A DNA stretch of 31,856 nucleotides from CAZQKE01 sp964593865. Lineage in GTDB: Bacteria; Chloroflexota; Anaerolineae; JAAYZQ01. Location of the stretch: the NCBI GenBank assembly GCA_964593865.1, contig CAZQKE010000086.1, positions 1-31,856 on the forward strand, in the 5' to 3' direction. The translations under genes were made by a program, and so were the position numbers. The notes beneath the pieces are model-generated. The model was given only the letters and a program-made list of their open reading frames with translations. It ran no database searches and had not been told where the DNA came from. Of this stretch, positions 6,525-13,603 are shown in pieces. Position 1 is the stretch's first letter, and each line of letters opens with the position of its first letter.

Positions 6525-9469
6525 GCGTTGAGCACGATTGCCCGTAATTTTGCCTCTGCGCCTATCGCCTCTGCGATCCGTTCTTGCAGTTGAGCGGCTG
6601 CTGCGTCATCAAAGGAGCCGAAATCATAGAGGGTGATGTCTACCAGATACCCTTCTTCCTCTGCCGTCAGGCGGACGGACACCACCCGGCCCCGGTCTGG
6701 CGGAAACTCCTCGGCCAGTACGGCCTCCACCCGCTGCCGGAGGGCTACCTGCTTTTGCCGATCCAGGGAGATGTTCAGCAAAACTCCCAAAGGGATGGCG
6801 ATCAGCAGCAGGGAAGCTACGGAAACCAGCAACCCCCGCCGGAAATACTCCTCCTGGGCGGGCAAAGGCCGGAACCCCAAGAGGAGGAAGACCAGGGCTG
6901 CCGCCAGGATGATGGCGATAACGTTGGTGCTAAAGAGCAGAAATGCACCTCCGGCGACCCCCAGGTCTGCTTTGGCCAGGCCGTAGCCGACGACGCACAA
7001 GGGCGGGACCAAAGCCACCGAAATTGAGACGCCGGGCAGGGCTGCGCTTACCTCCTTGCGGCTTAGGGCGTATCCTGCTGCCGCCCCCGAAGCCAGGGCC
7101 ACCCCCAAGTCTAGGAGAACGGGCCGCGTCCGGCCCAGAATTTGGTCCAGACCGAAGGGATCGGGCGAGATCAAGGTGATGACCACTCCCACGCCCACGG
7201 CCAGGGCGACTCCTTTGGCAATGGCCTCACCGGCGACCCGCATGAGGGCTATATCCCCTTCGACGATGCCCATGGCCATTGAAGCAATGGGACTCATCAG
7301 GGGGGCGACCAGCATGGCCCCGATGATGACGGCTGCGCTGTTTTGCAGCAAGCCGAAGGAAGCGATGGTCGCTGCCAGCGTGATGAGGACGAAAAAGTTG
7401 ATGCTGGGCCGTGCTGCACGGCGCATCTGGGCCGAAACCTGTGCTCGGTCCTCCTCCGTGAGGGGAGTAAAGAGGGCGGTCAGGGCGGCCCATTCGCGGC
7501 GCAGCCAGAGACGGTGTGCCGTCTCCGGCGGGCGGAACAAAAGGCTGGGCCGTGACCGACCGGCGGCCAGGGCCTGGGCACCGAAAAACTCCTGCTCCAA
7601 CAGGCCGGGCCGGGCGGCGTGTACGATTAGCAGGTCGGCTTCGGCGGAGGGGGTAGGGCGGACGTCCACTTTTCCCTCGTCGGCCACCAGCGACCGGGCC
7701 AGGGTGAGGGCCTCTTGATCGGCTTCTGCGGCCATAACCTGCACCTGGGCAACGGTTGTCGGCAAAGGGCCGCGCAGGATGGCGATGGCGCATGGGACAC
7801 GGCGTACAACGGTATCCAACAGGGGAGGGAGGCCGTCGGTGGGGGCCTTCTTGTCCGCCTCTTCCGTGCCCGTCGGCTCTTCGGCTCCGGCAACCTGTGC
7901 CCAGAGGCGGTCCATCACCTCGCGGCGCGGTTTTTCCGTCCAAGCCAGTAGCAGCAGGTCGGCTTCTTCCTCCTGTGCTGCTGCGATGATGCCCTCCGCC
8001 TCCGTTTCTGCCGTCCGCACCAGGATCGTCGTCTGCAGATCGGATGGCAAGGAGACTCTTTGCAGGTAGCCTTTCACCGTCTCCAATTGGCCTTCGGCTT
8101 CCATGCGCCGCATCTTTTGCGGGATCTGGGCCGAAAGGGCCAGCACTTGGAGGATGATCAAACGGGCATGGCGGGCGTGGGCCAGTCGTGCCCCGGCCTC
8201 AATGAGGGTTGGGGCGGAATAAGGGTCGGTCACGGCGGCCAAAACGGTCGGCCCTTCGGGCAGCTCTGCGTCGGTTGGCCGGAGGGCGACTTCCTCCCGG
8301 TCTCTGCGGCTGCGCCGTCGCCCGTAAAGGACCCAGATGCCCCCTCCGATCAGCAGCCAGGCCCCGCCCACCGGCCAGACCGGTAACGGCAAGGCCAGGG
8401 GCAACAGCAGGCCGATGGCCGCTGCCAAGCCCGGAAAGAGGGGGAAAAAGGGCAGGCGGAAGGAGGGAGATGTTCGGACGGTCCGTTCCCACAAGGCGGG
8501 GGCGTTGAGCAAGGCGGTAAACCACAAGAAAGTCAAAGCGGCAACCCCCGGTGCGAGGGAAGGGGGCAGTAGGAAGGCCGTTGCCAAGACCAGGATGCCC
8601 CCGCCCCATTGCTGCCGAGGGGACTCTGCCGACAAGGCCAGGAGGTCCAGAGCGGCACGTAGGACGCCGATCAAAGCGATGCAGCCCGGCAGGAGGTTCA
8701 ACAGGGCCAGGACACTCTTGGCCCGGCCTGCCGGGGGAAAGCCGGGGGCGGCGAAAAGCCAGATGCCCAGAAGGCTGCTTGCCACAACGGGGACCAAGAG
8801 GACAAGGAACCGTTTCCGACGCAGAGGAGGCATCCTCCGCCGGTAGCCCAGGAGTAGATCCAGGCTCCAAAGTCCGGCGGCCAGCAAGGCGACGGATGTC
8901 CATAGGGAGGGAGGGGAGACGGTGGCAGGAGCGGGGATGGAATGTAGCCACAGCCGGCCGCCGAGCAGTACCAGGCCGCCCAGGCTACCGTAGGTCAGGG
9001 CGACTCGCCAGCGGCCGATGGGCAACGTTTGGGATAAGGCGACGAACAAGGCCGGTAGCAGGGGCAGGAGACCGAGCAAGCGGGGCGGCAGGGCCAAGCC
9101 CCAAGCCGTTCCGAGCAGGTCGCCCAGGGAGTTGCCCAGACCATGTGTCAGTAAGGCGATCAAACTGCCGTAACCCAACAGCAGTAGCCAGCCGCCGATG
9201 AACTTCCGCCGGACCGCACCGTCGGGCAACAAGGCGTACAACCCGCCGACGGTCCGACTCCGAACGGCGGCGGCCCGTTCGGCCACCGCCAGGGCCACAG
9301 GGACAAAAACGGCCAGGGAGAGCAAATAAGCGGTTGGCGGTGGGGTCTGCCCTGCCGAAAGGTACGTCCCGACGGCGAGGCTGAGGGCCAGGGCCAATCC
9401 CCAGGAGAGCTTTCCCAACTGTGTCGTGCGAATGATGGCCTGCGGTTTGGTATTTGGTGCGTTGTCCAT
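6500..9469 (-). CDS. APC-like membrane region + universal-stress-like domains + DUF389 fusion protein
   Basis: A 989-aa membrane protein. About residues 15-405 hold around 12 hydrophobic helices resembling amino-acid permease (APC) transporters. About 420-545 resemble a universal stress protein domain (VLAAVTDP start, then ADLLLLAWTEK), and about 545-680 look like a second, degenerate one ending near VPCAIAILRGP. About 690-905 match the DUF389/TIGR00341 membrane domain (NSAAVIIGAMLVAPLMSPI, later VSISVALVPPLCVVGYGLA). A roughly 80-residue polar tail follows. Function unknown; transport controlled by a nucleotide or stress signal is one reading. I chose the ATG at 9469 because GGAG precedes it and the promoter at 9552-9580 lies between it and the earlier ATG at 9655. 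It is monocistronic. Confidence 0.85.
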   Translation of the reverse strand: MDNAPNTKPQAIIRTTQLGKLSWGLALALSLAVGTYLSAGQTPPPTAYLLSLAVFVPVALAVAERAAAVRSRTVGGLYALLPDGAVRRKFIGGWLLLLGYGSLIALLTHGLGNSLGDLLGTAWGLALPPRLLGLLPLLPALFVALSQTLPIGRWRVALTYGSLGGLVLLGGRLWLHSIPAPATVSPPSLWTSVALLAAGLWSLDLLLGYRRRMPPLRRKRFLVLLVPVVASSLLGIWLFAAPGFPPAGRAKSVLALLNLLPGCIALIGVLRAALDLLALSAESPRQQWGGGILVLATAFLLPPSLAPGVAALTFLWFTALLNAPALWERTVRTSPSFRLPFFPLFPGLAAAIGLLLPLALPLPVWPVGGAWLLIGGGIWVLYGRRRSRRDREEVALRPTDAELPEGPTVLAAVTDPYSAPTLIEAGARLAHARHARLIILQVLALSAQIPQKMRRMEAEGQLETVKGYLQRVSLPSDLQTTILVRTAETEAEGIIAAAQEEEADLLLLAWTEKPRREVMDRLWAQVAGAEEPTGTEEADKKAPTDGLPPLLDTVVRRVPCAIAILRGPLPTTVAQVQVMAAEADQEALTLARSLVADEGKVDVRPTPSAEADLLIVHAARPGLLEQEFFGAQALAAGRSRPSLLFRPPETAHRLWLRREWAALTALFTPLTEEDRAQVSAQMRRAARPSINFFVLITLAATIASFGLLQNSAAVIIGAMLVAPLMSPIASMAMGIVEGDIALMRVAGEAIAKGVALAVGVGVVITLISPDPFGLDQILGRTRPVLLDLGVALASGAAAGYALSRKEVSAALPGVSISVALVPPLCVVGYGLAKADLGVAGGAFLLFSTNVIAIILAAALVFLLLGFRPLPAQEEYFRRGLLVSVASLLLIAIPLGVLLNISLDRQKQVALRQRVEAVLAEEFPPDRGRVVSVRLTAEEEGYLVDITLYDFGSFDDAAAAQLQERIAEAIGAEAKLRAIVLNARQVGEAP

Positions 9470-9551
9470 GAGCCGACTCCGGTTTCCCCATTGCTTTGCT
9501 TGGAGATCGCCCGTTAGATGCTGTCCACGCGCCCGTTCGGTTGCGCTCTGT

Positions 9552-9580
9552 ATTGTACTCCAAAGCCTGCGAAGGTGCAA
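9552..9580 (-). promoter_or_regulatory. sigma70-type promoter of the DUF389 fusion gene
   Basis: On the minus strand, TTGCAC (9575-9580), a 17-base spacer and TACAAT (9552-9557). The predicted start near 9545 gives a leader of about 76 bases to the ATG at 9469. Confidence 0.68.
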
Positions 9581-9933
9581 ACGGCATATTTCGGGCCGGG
9601 GGCGCTTCCCCTGGCCGGCGGGCAGGGGCCGGCCGTTATGGTCCGTACCGGGCAACGTAATGCAATCCCCCGGTCTGCAACTCCGGAGACCGGCGCCGCC
9701 CGGTCCGGCGCGAGAGGAACACGGGCCGTGACTTGTGCGCCAAGTTGCCCGGAAACCGCCTGCAGGGCAGGTGCATTTATCGTCCCCACTGCCGGTTCAC
9801 CGCGGAGATGCCGAGGGTGCGGAGAGAAACCGCGTGAAATCAACCGTTCCTCGGTGCACCTTGCATCCTTGCGGTGTGAAATCTTGTAACGCCCTTGTTC
9901 TAAGGGGTATTCTAAAACCGCCCGCTTTGCAGG

Positions 9934-9962
9934 TTGACTTACTCCGCAAGTGGAGGTACAAT
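9934..9962 (+). promoter_or_regulatory. sigma70-type promoter of the split-phosphotransferase operon
   Basis: TTGACT (9934-9939), a 17-base spacer and TACAAT (9957-9962). The predicted start near 9969 gives a leader of about 32 bases to the ATG at 10001 and excludes the in-frame ATG at 9950, which lies inside the promoter. Confidence 0.75.
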
Positions 9963-10000
9963 GGACCGGTCTAAACAACGGCGGGAGGGAAAGGACAACC

Positions 10001-11605
10001 ATGATACTCAGCGGAATGAACACCATGGAAGGCGTCCCGGAGGTCATCACCTGGCCCACCCGGGTTCTCAAAATCGCTTTTGATGAAGGCACACGAGGAG
10101 CCTTACTTGCCCTGGGTATCCCCGTGGACCCGGACCTGGAATTCTCGGCCATCCACAACGGTCGTGTCTACCTGATCGTAGATAGCTTGGTGGCGACCAT
10201 GTTGCGCCTGCCGGGTTGGAAATTGGAGATCGCCGGGGTGGAACAGGATGCCATCTGGAAACACCTGCCGGAAGAACTGACCCGCCCGCCGGGATTGGGA
10301 GACAAATTGCGGGGGATCTTGCTGCTGCTGAACATTATCTTGCACGCGCCGGGGGCGAATCGCCTGCTCAAGGAAGAAGCCCTGGCCCGTAACGTTGCCC
10401 GCACCGAGGAACTGGAACGGCAAGTGGCGGCGGCGGAGACGAACCAAGCGTTGGCCGACCTGGCCGATCCGCTGGCCCGGCACATGACCCATCTTTTCAA
10501 AACCCACCTTCTGTCGTCCATGATCTTCACCCAACGTTGGACCGCCCTGGAAGAGATCGGCCGGGAGGTCGGCGTGGATCCTTCCTTGCTGGTTGCCGGT
10601 AGCGGTGGGATCGTCTCCAGCCGTGTGACTTCCATGCTCTATCGCTTGGCCTCCGCCTGTGCCGACCAGGGCATTGACCTGGAAGCCGATGATGCTTGGT
10701 CTCGCATCAATGCCAACCCGGTGACGAAAAAGGCCCTCGACGAATTCTTGGAGACCTGTGGACACCGTTCCTTCAACGAAATGGAATTTGCCGCGCCTCG
10801 TTTCCGCGAGGACCCGGAAGCCGTCCTTTCCGCCTTGCGTGCCCAGGGGCTGACCGATCCGCAAGAGGCGGCGGAAAAGGCCCGGCAGGAAGGATGGTCT
10901 CGCGTTCCCGAAGCAAAGCGGAAAAAGGTCGCCAAGCGGGTTGAGGAAGCGGCCGCCAAAGCCGCCCTGCGGGAAGCGACCAAAGATGTCGTTGTGCGTT
11001 TGGGGGGAGTCTATCGCCAATGGTGTCTCAAAGCGGCCCAAACCCTGCCCGATCCCGACACCCTGTGGTTGATGACCGTTGACGAGATCGTCCGTTGGCT
11101 CCGGGAAGGCGAGCCGGTTGCCCCGGCGGTCTTGGAAAAACGCCGGGCCGAATTGGAAACCTGGCGGTCCCTGACGCCCGTGGAAACCCTCTACGTGGAC
11201 GAAAAAACCGGTGCGGTCCATCCCTTGAGCGTCACCGAGGCCGAGGAACGCCGGGGTGTGGTCCGGGGGACCGTTGTCAGCCGGGGCGTGTCCGATGTCG
11301 TCGGCGGTCGGGCCGTGGTTGCCCTGGAACCTCAGGTTGCTTTGCAAAAGATCCAATCCCTCCGTGCCCAGGGGGAAACACCCATCCTTATCACCCGCGT
11401 AACCAACGTTGCCTGGACGGCTGCCTTTGGCGGTATCGGCGGCATCGTGACCGAGATCGGCGGCGTCGGCTCCCACGCGGCCATCGTGGCCCGTGAGTAC
11501 GGCCTGCCGGCCATGGTCGGTGCGGCCCTGGCCGTGACCCAGGTCCCCGATGGAGCCGTCGTGGAGCTGGATTGTACCCAGGGTGAGCTGCGATGGCACA
11601 CGTGA
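10001..11605 (+). CDS. PEP-utilizing/RPH-like phosphotransferase, central plus swivelling-His part
   Basis: A 534-aa soluble protein. Residues about 1-430 are mostly helical and carry FLETCGHRSFNEMEFAAPRF (about 245-265). That segment resembles the GHR..(N)E(M/I) block in the substrate-binding domain of rifampin phosphotransferase-like proteins. Residues about 445-534 form the PEP-utilizer mobile domain. Its GGVGSHAAIVAREYGLPAMVG block contains the phosphate-carrying His492. No ATP-grasp domain is present here; it is supplied by the gene at 12609. Together the two total about 850 aa, close to a single-chain enzyme (ATP domain, substrate domain, His domain), but split and in reversed order. 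AAAGGA precedes the ATG at 10001. The next gene overlaps by 13 bases. Substrate unknown. Confidence 0.85.
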   Translation: MILSGMNTMEGVPEVITWPTRVLKIAFDEGTRGALLALGIPVDPDLEFSAIHNGRVYLIVDSLVATMLRLPGWKLEIAGVEQDAIWKHLPEELTRPPGLGDKLRGILLLLNIILHAPGANRLLKEEALARNVARTEELERQVAAAETNQALADLADPLARHMTHLFKTHLLSSMIFTQRWTALEEIGREVGVDPSLLVAGSGGIVSSRVTSMLYRLASACADQGIDLEADDAWSRINANPVTKKALDEFLETCGHRSFNEMEFAAPRFREDPEAVLSALRAQGLTDPQEAAEKARQEGWSRVPEAKRKKVAKRVEEAAAKAALREATKDVVVRLGGVYRQWCLKAAQTLPDPDTLWLMTVDEIVRWLREGEPVAPAVLEKRRAELETWRSLTPVETLYVDEKTGAVHPLSVTEAEERRGVVRGTVVSRGVSDVVGGRAVVALEPQVALQKIQSLRAQGETPILITRVTNVAWTAAFGGIGGIVTEIGGVGSHAAIVAREYGLPAMVGAALAVTQVPDGAVVELDCTQGELRWHT

Positions 11606-12612
11606 CCCTTTCCCCCGATTTGGAACGCTTTGATCATGCCCCGCCCGTGGGGGCGACGGCCTATTGGCAAGAGGGAATGTTCCTCCACTTTGCCGTGCCC
11701 GCTGCCGGGGCCGAGATCATCGGCGGTTTTGTCTATGCCAACCGCCGCCCTCTGCTGGGTGAGGGGCAGCTTTATCGCTCCGTGGCCCTTTACCGCCGCG
11801 ATGGGAGCGTCTATTATCACGCATCCGTGGAGCCTCTTTCCGCCGGGGCGGAACCTCTGTTTCACGTAACCGCCCCTTTTGCCCGGATGCAGGTCCGGGC
11901 CGGGCAATGGTCCTGTCGTCGGGCGGTCAACCCGCCCTCCATCCTCGCTGCCCTGGATTGGGGACCGGAACAGGAGTTGGAGCTGGATTTGACCTTTACC
12001 GCGAGCCGCGACCCCTTTTCTTTTGAGACGCTGGCCCGCATCGGCTTTGTCCATTACGAGCAGCTGGGCCGTGTGGCTGGCCGGGTGCGGATCGGTGGGC
12101 ACGAATTTGCCGTTGAGGGGGCGCACGCGGCGCGGGATCACACCCTGGGGACACGTCGTTGGACGGTGCTCTTGGACCATTGGTTGGTGATCGCCGACCT
12201 GCCCGGCGGCATGATCCACCTGCTTTGTACCCAAACGGCCGAAGCCCGGCTGGTGGAGGGCATCATCCGCCTGGACCGCCGGGGAACGGCCCGGCGGGTG
12301 CTGGCGGCAGAGGTACACAAGGAGCACCCGGAACGGATCATCGGCCCGGCTCGGTTGACGGCGACAACCGATGACGGCGTGACCCACACCTTCCACTTTC
12401 GCAATCCCCGTGCCTTTGTGATGCCCGTAAACCCGCGGGGGCAGCAGGTCCAGGCCGATGCCGAAATGGTAACCGAGATCGTCTGGACGACCGGTGGGGA
12501 ACGGTTCGCAGGGATCGGCTATGTGGAACATCTGCAACCGGTAGATGCTCCACCGGGCTTTACCTGGCCCTTCCCCGTGTTGGGGGACGAAACGCTGGAG
12601 GACATGGCATGA
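11593..12612 (+). CDS. CrtC/AttH-like beta-barrel protein (DUF7064/7065-like)
   Basis: A 339-aa protein without a signal peptide or TM helix. It is rich in beta-strand patterns over two halves, with GAHAARDHTLGTRRW at about residues 175-190. That matches the G.G.RDHSWG.R.W signature of the hydroxyneurosporene-hydratase-like (CrtC/AttH) lipocalin-type fold, from memory of those families. Members bind or modify lipophilic molecules, so this one may bind the substrate or product of the flanking split phosphotransferase. The ATG at 11593 lies inside the end of the previous gene with GGGTGAG before it, and its TGA overlaps the next ATG (ATGA), so the three are coupled. Assignment to the fold is moderate; the reaction is unknown. 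Confidence 0.7.
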   Translation: MAHVTLSPDLERFDHAPPVGATAYWQEGMFLHFAVPAAGAEIIGGFVYANRRPLLGEGQLYRSVALYRRDGSVYYHASVEPLSAGAEPLFHVTAPFARMQVRAGQWSCRRAVNPPSILAALDWGPEQELELDLTFTASRDPFSFETLARIGFVHYEQLGRVAGRVRIGGHEFAVEGAHAARDHTLGTRRWTVLLDHWLVIADLPGGMIHLLCTQTAEARLVEGIIRLDRRGTARRVLAAEVHKEHPERIIGPARLTATTDDGVTHTFHFRNPRAFVMPVNPRGQQVQADAEMVTEIVWTTGGERFAGIGYVEHLQPVDAPPGFTWPFPVLGDETLEDMA

Positions 12613-13562
12613 TCAAGACGCTGTTTACTCCCAAAGACGGTTCCCGTGAGCCGCTTCCGTCGGTGGAGACGGTGGGTGGCAAGGGCTACGGCCTGTATTG
12701 GTTGGCTTTTCACCGCTTTCCCGTTCCCCTAACCTGGGTGCTCAGCACCGCTGCATTTGACCTGGCGATTAGACGGATCGGCCTGACCGACGCCGTGACC
12801 GAAATGGAGCGCGCCGTCCTCGCTTCCGGCAGCGATTGGGGGGACATCCAGCGGCGTATGGAAGCCGTAGAACCTATGCGGAATGAAGTGGTGGACGCCC
12901 TGCGGCAAATGGAACCCGTTCCCCATGTGGCTGCGGCCCTGGCCGCATTGCCCCACAAGACCTTGTGGGCCGTTCGTTCCTCGGCCACGGTGGAGGATAA
13001 CCCCCGCTATAGCTTCGCCGGGCAGTTCCTGTCCTTGCTTTCTGTACCCCGGGAAAGGCTGTGGTCGGCGGTGCGCCGGGTGTGGGCTTCCAACTATGGG
13101 CAAGGCGCGTTGTTCTATTGTGCCCAAAACGCCAGCCCCATGCCCCGCATGGCCGTCATCCTGCAGCCGATGGAACCCCTGACCGCCCAGGACCGCTCCG
13201 GCGTGGCCTTTAGCCACTCCCCCGTGCCCAGCCTGCCGGGCGTCCTGATCCAGGCGACCTTTGGCAGTGGGCAGACCGTTGTCGGCGGCTATGGCGGTGA
13301 CCTGTTTAGCGTGCAGGGGGACCGGATCCGGGTGCAGTCTATGCCGCCCGATCACATCCTCGTCACCGGTGCAGGGGGCGAAATGGTGGAGCATCCGGCC
13401 CCGGCCGGCCCTTCATTGAGCGAAGAAGAAGCCCGTTATCTGGCCGACCTGGTGCTGGACATTGCCGAAAAATGGGGGCGGGCGGTAGATGTGGAATTTG
13501 TGTGGCGGACCGGCAAAAAGCCGACATTGGTCCAGGTGCGGTCCATTGTGGAACACCGGTAG
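12609..13562 (+). CDS. PEP/pyruvate-binding (ATP-grasp) subunit of the split phosphotransferase
   Basis: A 317-aa protein matching the N-terminal nucleotide-binding domain of PEP synthase, pyruvate phosphate dikinase and rifampin phosphotransferase. Visible motifs: VGGKGYGL (Lys25), LWAVRSSATVED (Arg123), a YSFAGQF segment, SGVAFSHSP (about 197-205), GRAVDVEFVW (Glu296) and LVQVRSI (Gln309, Arg311), which correspond to the family's ATP-binding residues. It stops just where the substrate domain would begin. It should phosphorylate His492 of the protein encoded first in the operon, using ATP. GGAGG lies 7 bases before the ATG, which overlaps the preceding stop as ATGA. A free-standing ATP domain of this class is uncommon. 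Confidence 0.88.
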   Translation: MIKTLFTPKDGSREPLPSVETVGGKGYGLYWLAFHRFPVPLTWVLSTAAFDLAIRRIGLTDAVTEMERAVLASGSDWGDIQRRMEAVEPMRNEVVDALRQMEPVPHVAAALAALPHKTLWAVRSSATVEDNPRYSFAGQFLSLLSVPRERLWSAVRRVWASNYGQGALFYCAQNASPMPRMAVILQPMEPLTAQDRSGVAFSHSPVPSLPGVLIQATFGSGQTVVGGYGGDLFSVQGDRIRVQSMPPDHILVTGAGGEMVEHPAPAGPSLSEEEARYLADLVLDIAEKWGRAVDVEFVWRTGKKPTLVQVRSIVEHR

Positions 13563-13568
13563 GGTGAT

Positions 13569-13596
13569 TTGCACCTTGCTATAAACGTGGTATAAT
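13569..13596 (+). promoter_or_regulatory. sigma70-type promoter giving a probably leaderless mRNA
   Basis: TTGCAC (13569-13574), a 16-base spacer and TATAAT (13591-13596) preceded by TGG. The predicted transcription start, 13602-13604, coincides with the ATG at 13604. Confidence 0.68.
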
Positions 13597-13603
13597 GCCC
13601 TCC

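Larger units (their letters stand above)
9470..10000. other. divergent intergenic region with two promoters
   Basis: This 531-base region has no convincing gene. It holds the minus-strand promoter of the DUF389 gene and the plus-strand promoter of the split-phosphotransferase operon. An imperfect GC-rich palindrome lies at 9684-9708 (CCGGAGACCGG, 6-base loop, CCGGTCCGG) and a small CCCTT/AAGGG repeat at 9892-9906. The middle, about 9710-9890, shows nothing I can name. Confidence 0.7.

Noticed and set aside
9470..9655. Start of the DUF389 fusion at the ATG 9655
   Set aside because: The extra 62 residues are Arg-rich and unlike the family, and a good promoter at 9552-9580 lies between this ATG and the one at 9469.
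10103..11599. A 498-codon minus-strand frame opposite the phosphotransferase gene
   Set aside because: Composition is Gly/Gln/His-rich with no motif, and the plus-strand frame carries the catalytic His block.
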